Shown: positions 25,501-36,490 of the stretch, piece after piece
Numbering within the stretch: position 1 is the first letter of the stretch
Layout of the letters: each line of letters opens with the position of its first letter
Origin: Cyanoderma ruficeps
Lineage: Eukaryota; Chordata; Aves; Passeriformes; Timaliidae
DNA: 64,000 bases
Direction: 5' to 3'
Assembly: GCA_008694505.1 (NCBI GenBank)
Contig: VZDJ01007747.1
Location: forward strand, 1,949,390-2,013,389
Program-made: the position numbers and the translations under genes
The notes under the pieces: generated by a model
The model's input: only the letters and a program-made list of their open reading frames with translations
Told to the model about the DNA's origin: nothing
Databases searched by the model: none

Positions 25501-26635
25501 GAATGGAGTCCTGTACTTGGAATTTTAAGGTGGAGGGGAGACTGAACTTCATGAACATGTTTTTGTGATTTTCCCCTCCCTCCTTACTTCTGTTAGCCTA
25601 GACTTAGAAAAATTAACCTTTATGCAACATGCAAATTCTGTCTTCTGTGAATATTTGATGACTGACATTTGTTTGTAAAAGAAACTGATTTGCACCAATA
25701 ACCAACTTTAAACTTCTGTTTAAGGAAGTCTGTACTGTATGCATATCATGCTCTAATATGACCAGAGATGCATATCTAATATGATAGAGATGCAAATGAG
25801 ATTTTAGGAAAGAAGAGTAAAGATCTCGGAACAGAAAGTTGGTATAGAAAACACAGGCATGTTTGCAGTTGCCTTAAATATGCACATTAGCGATGATGGC
25901 AGGACTCATATTTAAAAGGTTTGCAATACAATTTGTTGCTAGTAATTAATATATTTGCTCTAACATATTTGGAATGTGTATTTTTTGATATTGTATAGAT
26001 GCTTTATTGACTAATAACAATTTGCAGCAAATAGAAACTATCATCCAGAAAAAATCCTGTTTATTAGAGGAACAAATTACAAGTATAAATTTCTGTTCAA
26101 TAATATTACTTCAAGAAACAAGGGTATAGCACAGTTAGAAGATTTCACTGTGCCCGAAAACTTAAGACACGTGCAGCCCACAGAATTTAGAATTTGGATT
26201 CTGCAAGTATTTTAACTTTAGCTTTATTTCAGAGTAATTATTCAAATACTGTTAAAGCATGCTCCAAACTGGCTATAACGGAGAATGTTGTGTTAGAGGA
26301 TTTGTGAATTGCCAGGATTCTGGCTGAAAGGAGGATTCAAAATCAACACATTCTCGGCAAGGAGGTAAATTTGAGCCAAGCTGACCTCTCTTTGCAGCTA
26401 ATGTACAAGCTAGGAATTATTAGTGTTCACTCAGAGAAAAGTTTTAATGCAAACTGAAAATACTTATTTTAGAGCAAACATGGAAAATTGAAGGACTAGC
26501 TTACCTATTTGATTAAATGCAAAAACGAGACTGCACGTAGGATTTTGTTGTGCTGTGGTAGAACTTATTTTACCAGTCACTTTCATAACCTTTAAACAGC
26601 CTTAAATAGTACATATGAAAAACACATTCATAACA
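22564..26635. other. Non-coding, partly very A/T-rich DNA
   Basis: No gene is supported. Short frames on the minus strand around 22548-23138 and 23251-23448 have no known domain. The most A/T-rich section, about 23600-25350, is described separately. Confidence 0.5.
23600..25350. other. Strongly A/T-rich block (matrix-attachment-like)
   Basis: This is the most A/T-rich continuous stretch of the window, dense in ATTTA, AATTAA, TTTTAA and AATATA words, and almost free of CpG. Such composition is typical of scaffold/matrix attachment regions and of neutral A/T-rich intergenic DNA alike. No gene or repeat was recognised inside it. Confidence 0.35.
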
Positions 26636-26814
26636 GATTCCCCATAGGGAATTTTCTTTGGTTTAAGAAAATTTTATTAAAGATTGGCATTGCAAATAAC
26701 ATTTTTCATAACTATATGTAGACCTGTTAAAATTTTTATTAAAACTGGAGTTTGGCCTGTTCTTTTTCATCATTCTATCAGATATTAAACTCCAGCAGCA
26801 GCTGTAGGAAATGG

Positions 26815-26870
26815 AGAAAGGGATTTTCAAAGGGATTTGAGACTCCCTGTCTCGGTGCCTTTAGTGATCA
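26815..26870. mobile_element. Possible relic of a palindromic repeat
   Basis: AAAGGGATTTTCAAAGGGAT, followed by a stretch ending CTCGGTGCCTTTAGTG, resembles pieces of the ancient family seen better at 43335-43512 (GGGATTTTCAAAAG and GTGCCTAAG). The match is short and degraded. Confidence 0.25.
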
Positions 26871-27602
26871 TATTATCATAACTATCACACATAACAAAGC
26901 TCTAAATCTGTAATTCAGATAAAGTAGTCAGGACTTTGAAATACAAAAATCCAAACATATGCTGTAACATTTTTTTTTTGCAATGCTGGTTCCTTTAACA
27001 TGGATTTTGTAAACTTGGGGAGGTATCCAACAGATTTTGTATACTAACATATGCTAAATGACATTATTTCTTAAATGTTTAATGGAGATTTAATTGAAGG
27101 TATGTTCTATTGTATCTACAGTAGTTCAACTAAGAGTGTACCAGATTCTGTTCTACCAGATGTTGAGCAAACCACTAAAGGTTAATAAGAAATGATGTTA
27201 GAAGGGTTTTTTTTTGACTGAATTATGTAAGCTAAACTGCTGAGGAGGCAATGCCCATCTTTTCAACAGTGTGAGTCCTGTTTCATGAGGGGACAGCTCA
27301 GCGTAATGCTGTGTTGAAATGGTAAGTGTGAACACAATTCTCTGTTGAACTTATATAGCTAAAGATGCAATGTAATAAAAGTTAAGAAGGGTAACTCGTA
27401 AAGTAAAAGCAATATAGTACAAAAGAAATGGTTTACAAAGTATTTTAAATATGTCTCTTAAATTATTTACATGGAGAAGATGGTTTTGGTAGGGAGTGCC
27501 TGGGGAAAACAGGAGATGTATTGTGAAAAGTTACGAAAACTCTAAATCTCAATATCAAACCGGCTTGTAAATGAGCAGTCGCATATATATTTATTGTAAC
27601 AC

Positions 27603-27618
27603 TGCCTTCTGCTGGTCA
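27603..27618 (-). promoter_or_regulatory. Candidate CTCF site
   Basis: TGCCTTCTGCTGGTCA resembles the reverse-strand CTCF core (roughly GCCCYCTGSTGGCCA). The invariant-looking CT..CTGG positions are kept and two others deviate. A motif match alone is weak evidence. Confidence 0.25.
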
Positions 27619-29665
27619 CACCTCATTTATGATGTAAGTGAAAATGCTGGATAATAATGAGATGTTGAGTTTATCTCAAATTATTCTCAATATGAAATGT
27701 TTGGTGCTTAGGAAATATTTATTTGGAAATAATGTACATCTATCAAAAAATGTATGCATCAATGATAACCCATTGCATCTGCGCTATATGCTTACATTTT
27801 TAAATTTGATATTTTCTTGACCTCAGTTGAGTGAAAACTTTTCATGCATAACATACCAGACAGTTATCAAATCCTTATGCTTTGTTGTTAATTGATTTCT
27901 AGTTTTGGTTATTTCCACAGAGTTAGAATTTCTGCTGGTTTCTAGTGGTTCATCTGGGGGGGGCTTTGTGTGTCAGAGAGCACACACCGAACAGGACATC
28001 TGCTGAAAAATTTCTGTTTCATAACAGAATGTCTATATGTAACAGAAGTTAGGAGACTGGAAGATCTGTGTGTTTATGTACACATTTTAGTGAGTGTTTG
28101 CATAAGCTGCACTTTTTGTTACTAAGTACTTTATTATTCCTCAGCTGGTCATTCAAAATACACACATATATTATGATAATTACTCCTTAGGGGAAAAATA
28201 CAAGATTTTGAGCATGTTTTCTGTTTTACTTTCTAGCTTGTCAAACATATTTTCTCCTGTAAAATCCAACAAGCTGCTGTATGAAGTGTTTTCTGTTTCT
28301 TTAAGCGTGCATAAATGGTGAAAAGTGTAACGTGAATTTATATATGTTTGACTGCATGTCTGTCAAAATTGAGGAAAATATTTATTACTGTATAGTAGCT
28401 TCATCATAATAGGTTTAAGAGGTATGAAATGATGCTCTATTTCAGTCTGACATAAAAACCCAGAATTAAAAATCAAATATTTAGTAGGAGTTAAATTCAG
28501 TTGTACAGAATATAATGGTTAAACCATACATTTACTTAGTGAAAACATTGGCATGCATGTCTGGCTGCCTCCAGTAAAATTAATGACTAGATTGTGCAGT
28601 GTGGGAAAATTTTTATTTTACTTTGGTTTTCTTCAAGAACTGAAATCCTGCTTCAGTTGCCTGAGGCTACATTTTTAAGCACCTTTATTACAGCACAGAT
28701 AAAAACCCAGCTATCTGACAAAATGCATTCTGTTTTATTACAAAGGATTACTTCAAAAAGCACAATTCTGTACATTCTGGGAATAATTTAAACACTAAGA
28801 ATCCCTATTGTATGGCAAATAGAAAGTAATTATCCATAATGCATGCTAAAATTGCATTTTAATGGACAAGACCTATCAGAACATATGCAGATTGAGAAAT
28901 TTCCATTTTTAAGTTCCTTCCAAGAATTTGTGGGCCTTGCCCAACTGCCCGAGGAGGATTGTACCCTGACTCCATGGGATCTCTGTCTGAGCAGCAACTG
29001 CAGATTCCAGCCCTGCAATCCTTAGAGGGTCCCTGTGGTCCCATCTGACCCTCGCAGCCTATGAACCTTAAGGTTTTAATAATCAAAGACCAGCCTAACC
29101 CCATGTGTGCATGTTTTTAAATTCCAAATCTCATCTTAGATGTAACAGTAATTAAAAAGTCACTTGCAAAGTGATAATAGAGTCAGATTTGTAAGGGCAG
29201 ATATACCAACATGCATAATAAAGTGCTCCATAGCTGTGCTAGGACAGACTAGGTGCTGTTAAGATGTAAAAGGAGGGAGACAAAATATCTGTAATGTTTT
29301 AATCTTGGTGGCAAAAAAATAAAGTTTTAATGGTCACACAGCCCATCAGGAAGAATTTTGCATTAAAGGAGTTGCCATTATCTTGTTATAGATGACATTT
29401 AAACTGAACAGTTTTTCCAGATTTACAGATTTTCAAGGAGATTCCTCATTCCTTTATATTTTTGTGTGTTTTTTATTTACAAGCATCTGTCTTTGTGATT
29501 TGTTCACTTTGCATGTATGTGAGCTCATTTGTGTGTGTCCACACAGTATACACGAGAATGAAAATCTTGGAGCGAGTTTGTGTTTGGGGTGGTCACAGCA
29601 GCACATAACCATGTTTAAACCTGAGTGTTATAGTGCGTGTATTCAGAGAGATAATATGTGATAGT
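27619..29665. other. Non-coding DNA, no gene seen
   Basis: The overlapping frames on both strands at 28830-29104 and the 89-codon frame at 29392-29661 have no recognisable product. A G run occurs at 27956-27963. Confidence 0.5.
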
Positions 29666-29669
29666 GGGC

Positions 29670-29825
29670 AGCATAATTCACTCTCATTTCCCTGTGTTAG
29701 AAATGACTGCATAATTCATGAATGTCAGAACAAAGTCAAGCCAGGCGTGAGTTGCACGTGGACATCCCTAATGAATGTACATACTGCCTACTGCCCACCA
29801 GATAATACTTAAATCATAGATATTT
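29670..29825. promoter_or_regulatory. Putative conserved regulatory element
   Basis: A compact segment with ATAATTCATGAATGTC, AGCCAGGCGTGAGTTGCACG and CATCCCTAATGAATGTACAT shows retained CpGs and homeodomain- and POU-type TAAT/ATTCAT words against a plainer background. It encodes nothing. The call rests on sequence texture only. Confidence 0.3.
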
Positions 29826-29829
29826 CATG

Positions 29830-32630
29830 TGGGCATTCCCTTCTCCTCCTCCAGTTTTAGTTGTCAAATTATTTTTCCAATATTATGCTTATAAAGTTTT
29901 TTTGCATTGCCCATGAGAAAGTGTGTGGGGGTTCCTCACTCTTGCTCATGTCCCTCTGTACGTTAAGGCAGCAGAGTGTATTTGGCACTCTGCTTTTAGG
30001 TTTTCAGCAGTATCTTTGTGCACATCTGTATTTTGCCTTCAGACCTGTGTCTATTGGTTCAAACTTTTATGTTTTACCTACACATACTCTTATGCATGGT
30101 CCCTTTATTTCAGCCTTTTCTTTTGGTGGTGTTTCCTTTTGTTTTGTTTGCACCATATGTATTATTGTGCAATCGGTAATGAGCTATTTGGAAGTTCACT
30201 TACTGTATACAGACAAGCAGAGAAACAGCAATTGTTGATTCCTTGTACATAGCAGCCTTAATAAGTAGGGTCCAAACATGTAGGTAATTGAGTGGGATCA
30301 TTGATGTAATGAAACATATTTCAAAGGTTTAGAAATAGGAGTTGAATTTTATTAAACACACATGTAGTACTTCAAAAACAAAAAAACTGTATGCAAATCA
30401 GCAATTGCGTTTTACTTTCCTCGACACATAAACATAAAAGCAATTTTCACTCCAATTTTTTTGTTCATTCTCTCTGGAATTTGGAAGGAACAAAGTAATT
30501 ATAAAATTGTCAAGTAATTTTTTTTCTCCCTAATTTTATTGACCTAACTTATTTACTAAATGAAATATTTTGTTGTGTATAGCACGGAAGTGTTATAATG
30601 TGGATAAAATTCTTCCATTTGTAATAAGGATTGCAGATTATACATAAAAACATGCGGATTATGATGATTAAATATGTATAAAATCAGCATAATCCATTCA
30701 TATGTTTGTAAGGGCCCAGCATCCTCCAGAGAGTCACAAATCCACTTGATGTTCTTGAGTGCTGGATCTTTTTTCCTCCCTGATTTTATCTAAAATATGT
30801 GTAAAAATTCGAAAGTCAAAGGGATCCCTGTTGGTTACAGCTAAGTAGTCTCAAACACATATATTTATCCTTCCTAGACTTGGAAAAATCCTGTGCTCAC
30901 ATGTGTGGAATAGTTTTGGCTTTGGGTTTTTTTTTTTGGTTTTGCTTTCTTGGGGGAGGTTTTCTTTTTTGATAATTCTCATTTCAGCAAGCAGCACCTG
31001 TCTTTAACTTTCAAAGTAGATAATTTCTAAGTAAAATCTCATTCTCTTAGGGACATCCTTCCTCATGTGTCTGTGCACAATGAGAAGTCTGTGAACTATT
31101 TCATCGTATTTTAAGCAAAACATCTTCTTTCAAGTCTTCCAAGATTTTGTCCAGATTTTCAGAAAACTGTAATATGAAGAGATAGGTAAAATAATTAAAC
31201 TGATCCCATGAAATGCTAATTTGTTTGCATGCTTTTATTATTTTGTTTTTATACTATACTTTCAAATTAGTAATCCAAAAATATGAGTTATGCATTCTCA
31301 GGAGAAAAACAAAAAGGTGCCTGTCTAGGAATGTGTGTCACATATGTGCTTATGCGTAATAGTGCATGTAATGTAGGGAGAACCATCCCCCCAGCATGCT
31401 CAGATGTGACTCCTACCCTTTTTGCACCAGTTTCACACCTATACGATCCCTTTGACTGTCTCGTACATTCTGCTCGCCTCTCCTAGCTTCCACAGGCATT
31501 GAGTGAACTACAGAATAAATATCCTGCGGTTTGATTACTGTATTCCATAGGAATTTAAAAAAAAATCTCTTTAAAAGCATAAAATGTTTCTAACATATTT
31601 CCTCTGCATTGGTAAGAATATAACAATTTATTCCTTTCCTTAACTAGGTGGAGTAGAATAAATGTAGTTTTTCAAGACAGCTACTGCTGTAAGTCCTGTA
31701 TGCAATATTATTGTGATCATTTGGGGGGCATCAGACAGGTATTTAACAATTTGGTTCAGGTTGCCAAGGACAACAAAAATGCCGCTATGCTGCATCTCAA
31801 AGCTTCTGGGATGAAATGAGTTGTGACATACCAGTGAAGATTAAATTTGTAACAGATAGAACACCTTTGAAGTACTAGCTTATGATTTCACAGTGGCATT
31901 AGGAGACTTACTGCAGTATTTAAGCAGTTAGAAAGAATGCTGGTTATTAGTGTTTGAATTTTGTAAAATAGGATTTTATTGTCTTTTAAATAGCCATGAC
32001 AGCAGTTTGTATTATCCAAGCGCAACATTTTTATTCTTGTGTATTACTGTTAGAGAGGAGTTGTTCACACTCCCATGTATAAAACCAATGCACTTAACCT
32101 GGTGAATACTTTTTGTCTGTTGTTCACTTTTAGCATTAAATTATACAGCCTTTATCTTGTTCTTGTTGCTTTCCTTCTCCCCTCTTTTCCTGGTCAGTGG
32201 CTGAAAGAGGGGAAAGCACAGAAACATTCAGTGTTTGTCTCAGATAACATTGGAAGATCAGATGTCCAAAAATGTTCTAGGCCTGCACACTTTTACATAT
32301 GGTAAATTACTTTTAAAAAGTAATAGCACAATTCAGATGTCAGATATGCCTTTATCATATGGCTTTATGACATGACATTTCCAGGACGTAAAGTTACTAT
32401 GCTTTATGTCTGAATCGGATCACATCAAAATTTCCTGGCATATCAAATAACAGAAATAGAAATTTGTTCCTAAAAATAATGTCTAGAAATCTTTAAGTAT
32501 TCATCAAACCGTTTAAGGGGAAGCAGGCATGAGCCTCTTTCTCTGCAGTAATCTCTTAAGGATCACTAGGCTACATATGACAATTTCCAGTGTTACTAAT
32601 TTGTGAAAGTTACTTTAAAATATTAATCTC
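29830..32630. other. Non-coding DNA, no gene seen
   Basis: The 125- and 109-codon frames at 29861-30252 overlap each other in different phases, are rich in Phe, Leu, Cys and Ser from T-rich sequence, and have no family resemblance. A T run and G/T-rich simple stretch occur at about 30916-30970. Nothing else was recognised. Confidence 0.5.
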
Positions 32631-32639
32631 TGCATTGGC

Positions 32640-32900
32640 AGGATTTTTTAATGAGACTCTAGACTTCAACGGGTTAATTTTCAATGAGGGTCGGGTTTTA
32701 TATGTTTATATTTTCTTAGCCTTGGTCAGGAGAAGTGGCTTTGCTTGCCCTTGTGCTGTGCCAAAGTGATAGGGTTTCACTCGTTTGAAAACCTAGCACA
32801 TCCCAAGAGGTTACCTTGGTGTAGATTTCTTTCTTTCTGTATTAAATCGCTCATTGTCGCAAAGTGACTGGTGCTGCTGGGCTTTGAAAAGAACTTCTAA
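32640..32900. promoter_or_regulatory. Putative conserved enhancer, part 1
   Basis: The segment includes GACTTCAACGGGTTAATTTT, AATGAGGGTCGGGTTTTATA, TTGCCCTTGTGCTGTGCCAA, a GTTTCACTCGTTTGAAAAC stretch and AAATCGCTCATTGTCGCAAA. CpGs are retained at several places in an otherwise CpG-poor region. Homeodomain (GGTTAAT, TTAATT) and half-site nuclear-receptor-like (GGTCAG) words are present. No open frame. Together with the next block it forms an about 0.8-kb enhancer-like region. Confidence 0.4.
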
Positions 32901-32949
32901 GAGGTTAAAAAAAAGCTTCTGTATAGAAGGATTTTTCAGTTCTGCAGAC

Positions 32950-33420
32950 AGAATACAGTTTGCAGCTGTTTGACTTGCGACAGTGATATGGATCTGATTG
33001 TATACAGTATACTAGGAGCCATGGATGCAGCTGGAATAGAGGTTATAAATTTTAAAAGCAATGCAGATTTTGGCCATTAATTGGCTGCTAATAAAAGCAA
33101 ACTCAATGGGTTCTAACTGTGGGAGCCTGTAGCTCTGTATCTGATATCAGGAATTCATACACATTACACAGTTTTAGTGATTCAGACCACGACTAATTGA
33201 AATATGAGGCATACTGATCAAATTTAGCATTACCAGCATGCACTCTGGTTTGGGACTGTATGGCGACAAGGTAGCATTTATTACTTATTCTCCATAACAC
33301 TGCCTGATTGAAATATCTAGCTATGTTGTCAGCAGAGGCCCAGCTGGGCTTTACTACAGCTAATTAAGTCATTAAAAGAGAGGTCAAGCAATCTAACTCT
33401 TGCATACTAAACTACATAAA
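32950..33420. promoter_or_regulatory. Putative conserved enhancer, part 2 (homeodomain-rich)
   Basis: The segment is dense in homeodomain- and bHLH-type words: GGCCATTAATTGGCTGCTAA, ACCACGACTAATTGAAATAT, CTACAGCTAATTAAGTCATT, TACTTATTCTC, CAGCTG twice, and a near-palindrome GTATACAGTATAC at about 33000-33012. It has CpGs such as TTGCGACAG and TGGCGACAAGG. Known developmental enhancers in vertebrate gene deserts have this texture. The call is an inference, and the target gene is outside the window. Confidence 0.45.
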
Positions 33421-33429
33421 AGTCTTTAT

Positions 33430-36160
33430 TATTTTTTTTAATAAGTCAAGATTTGAATTTTTAAAGAAGTTTGTTTTAATAATAAATGCATTTGCTGACT
33501 GCTTTGTCTGGAGCTTGATTAAAATATGCATTTGTTAGCAACAAAGTGAGAAGTTCTTGAGGCTTAGTTTAATAAAAAAAACCAGCAGAACTAAATCTTG
33601 TGCAATTTTTTTTAAGTGTCTGAAAACTAAGCCTAATTCAGGATGATAACAGAAACATGACTGTCCTTGTGCTGGCAGACAGAACGTGGTTCTCCACTGC
33701 ATAATGTACCAAGGCACAATCTGTGCAGACACCACTTAAGTTTCCCAATGGAATATCTGTTCATTGGCATTTTGTGAGGAAGAAACACACCTAAAGGGAG
33801 AGGTTTCATGAAAGCTAAGTACAGAATGATGTTGGATGACTATTGTTACCTATTTTATAAATTTAGATGCAAGAGAGTGTAAGATGAAGTGAAGTAGCAA
33901 CAATTCATTCTTGTAATTTGAAGAGCCAGTCTATGAATTCAGGGTTGCCTGAATTTGGAAGAGTAAAGCAGGGAAAGGAAAACAGTTCCTGTGGTTGCTG
34001 TCAGAGATGCTGTCAGTTCTTACTCTGTGGAATTTATCCTTCATAGCTTGCATCAATGACCTTGCATGTTCGTATCAGTGCAACACTTAAGCGTGGGGAC
34101 TCCAAATGTAAGGATGACAGAAGTATTCTGGAGCTGCAAATGGCAGCCTTGATGATTCTGGGATTCAGTGAAAGGCCTGTGAGACACTCAGCTATTTTCT
34201 TGGTAAAATTAGGATGTTTTGGTTTAGAAATACAAATTCTGGTCTCCCATGTCCTTTTTTCTGTATGTTATGTTACAGTAACTGGGAAGAGACATCAGTA
34301 GGTGAGATTGATTATGCATCCAAGGCAAATACCTGAGATAGAACACCAGGAAATGAGGAATTGTTGGGTTTGTTTTATTTTTTTCCCCCAGTTTATACAT
34401 CATCTTTTTGACAGCTAAAAGAAGCAAATCTTAAAACCCCAAATCCCTGATGTTAATCAAGTGGTTCCTCTGAGGTCAGGCTCTACTGCTGTGAAGTGGG
34501 AAAGTGCAACTCAGCAAGGCATATATTTCTAATGGTAGCACATATTAATGTTGATAGGCTTCCAGCATTGTAGCAGATGGATCTTACTCCTCTTCTGTTT
34601 CTTTCTTTGTTTCAAACTTTGAAATTTGTTACTCTCAGTTTCTGAGTAAACCATACAAATTTTAGTGTCTGGTTTAGAAACATGGTGCTTTTAAAAATAA
34701 AAATCACGATTTAAAAAGTTGTTGGGGATTTGGAATATAGGAAGCAAAGTTATTGAAGGGAAGTTAATAAATAATCCCAGAGGTGAGTTGTATAATATTT
34801 TTTCTCTTTTTTAAGTGATACAATATTTTTAAGAGAAAAGTATCTTTATAGCGCAAGAATAGGATTATGATAGTAAATGTTCTGTTCCCTATACGTTAAA
34901 AATCTGACACAAATCAACTTCATCTGCTGTTTCTTATGCTACAATTGCTGATTTACTGTGATTTTTTCCCTTGTTGGGTTTGTTTTACTACTTGCAACAA
35001 ACATGATGTATTTGCACCTCATTTAACTTACCAGGAGGTGCAATGGTATGACCAGACAGGATGCCTTGTGAGCAGTTTTCTGAACATCAGAAGATGCAAT
35101 GTAAGTAACTCTGTACTGAAGTAGAGGAATTCTACACAGTGTTGCCTTGTGAATTCATATTTTCTTATAAGAATATGGGAGTTGCTTCCTAGCAGAATTA
35201 TTAGAGCACTTTACATTTTTCCATTAACTCTTTAGAAAAATTAAGAAAATTAAAATCTATTAAATCATTATCTTAATTGCAAGCACGGGATCTAAAATAC
35301 ATTGGATTTTAAAAATCTTTTCTTTATTATATTGGTGAGAGAGAAATTTTCAGAATAAATACCATCTACTAAAAAAAAAGAACTTTCCTGAATGTTTTAG
35401 CTTTTGCAAATAGATGCATGTTCACCTTATATCGTTTCAGAACTTTCCTCTTTTTCATTGCTCTATTTTCTCAAACTAAAGCTGAGATCCAGACACAAAA
35501 CCCCAAATGCTTATATATATATGTAAAGATGTGCATAATAAGTATGAATTTCAAAATAAGGTGGTTTTTTAATTTAAATCTATTATCTTTCCCCCTCTTA
35601 AAATTAGTAAATTATGGGTATAGGCAGTAATATTTTTTTCTTTTGGGATCTTGAGCAGATTGGAGCAGACAATTAAATTTTGAATACTAATATAAAAGAG
35701 TGTTGCTTACATCAGTGAAGAGATATAATGCATGATAACCTCAGTTAAGAGAATGTAATCGTCAAAGTGATGATGTGTGTCCACCAAAATGGACTGGAGC
35801 AGTTGCAATGGATAACAAGAATAACTCAATAAATGCTCTCTCAAGAGTATCTACCTCACCCCATGGTCTGTCTCTGATGATGGCCCTAAGTGTGTGCCAA
35901 GGAAAGAGCAAGAACAGAACTAGTGCCTATAATAACACTTTGCTTTAATGTCCTCTTGGCCTCTAATCATTTTTGAAGTTATCCAGAGCTTGTTACATAT
36001 TGTCTATCTAATGTTTCCGAATGGATTTTTCTTCCAAATACTTATTCCTGGTCTCTTTCTCCATGACAGCTATTTACTCTGAGTTGGTGGGAGACACGAA
36101 GTCAAAGTAAAGAAACATGAGCATTCAGAAGTAAATTCAAGTGTGAATGAAGCCTAGCAG
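33430..36160. other. Non-coding DNA, no gene seen
   Basis: Short frames only. A TATATA stretch lies at about 35513-35522. A marginal exon-like interval at 35036-35100 was considered and rejected. Confidence 0.5.
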
Positions 36161-36164
36161 TAAG

Positions 36165-36490
36165 AATTACCCTGAGCTAGAATACTGTATATTCTTCATT
36201 GTCAGTGAGAACAGCAAGGTATGATTATAATGAGCTGGGCTGTAATTATTGTTCTGCTATTCCTGACTAAATTGGTAGCAGGGAAACTTATAATCTGTTC
36301 TAATGGAAGAAACTAGCAATGTTTTTACAAAGAAAATTCAGAGAAGTTCTGATAATTGTTTGCTGTTTTGGCACTTTCTCCTAGAACCCGTCCTCCAAAC
36401 CTGTTGAGATGTGTCCATGAGTATTATGCATATGGGTGTGCATCACAGTAGTCTGTGTTAGCTGTAATTAATAATTCATATAATGTGATC
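36165..36490. promoter_or_regulatory. Putative conserved element
   Basis: The segment contains GTATGATTATAATGAGCTGG, GCTGTAATTATTGTTCTGCT, an octamer-like ATTATGCATATGGG and TAGCTGTAATTAATAATTCA. The spacing of TAAT cores and POU-like words resembles neural-type enhancers. No coding potential. Weak support. Confidence 0.25.

Noticed and set aside
29005..29060. CCAGCCCTGCAATCCTTAGA could be an arm of the palindromic repeat family
   Set aside because: A single short match, with no partner arm and no internal core.
29861..30252. Two overlapping 109-125-codon hydrophobic frames, possibly a membrane protein
   Set aside because: The frames overlap in different phases over T/G-rich DNA, and their Phe/Leu/Cys/Ser bias is compositional.
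35036..35100. Short exon-like interval between CTTACCAG and GTAAGTAA
   Set aside because: Both splice words are good, but the interval is 65 nt, has a poor pyrimidine tract and no partner exon. Pairs like this are expected by chance in 64 kb.
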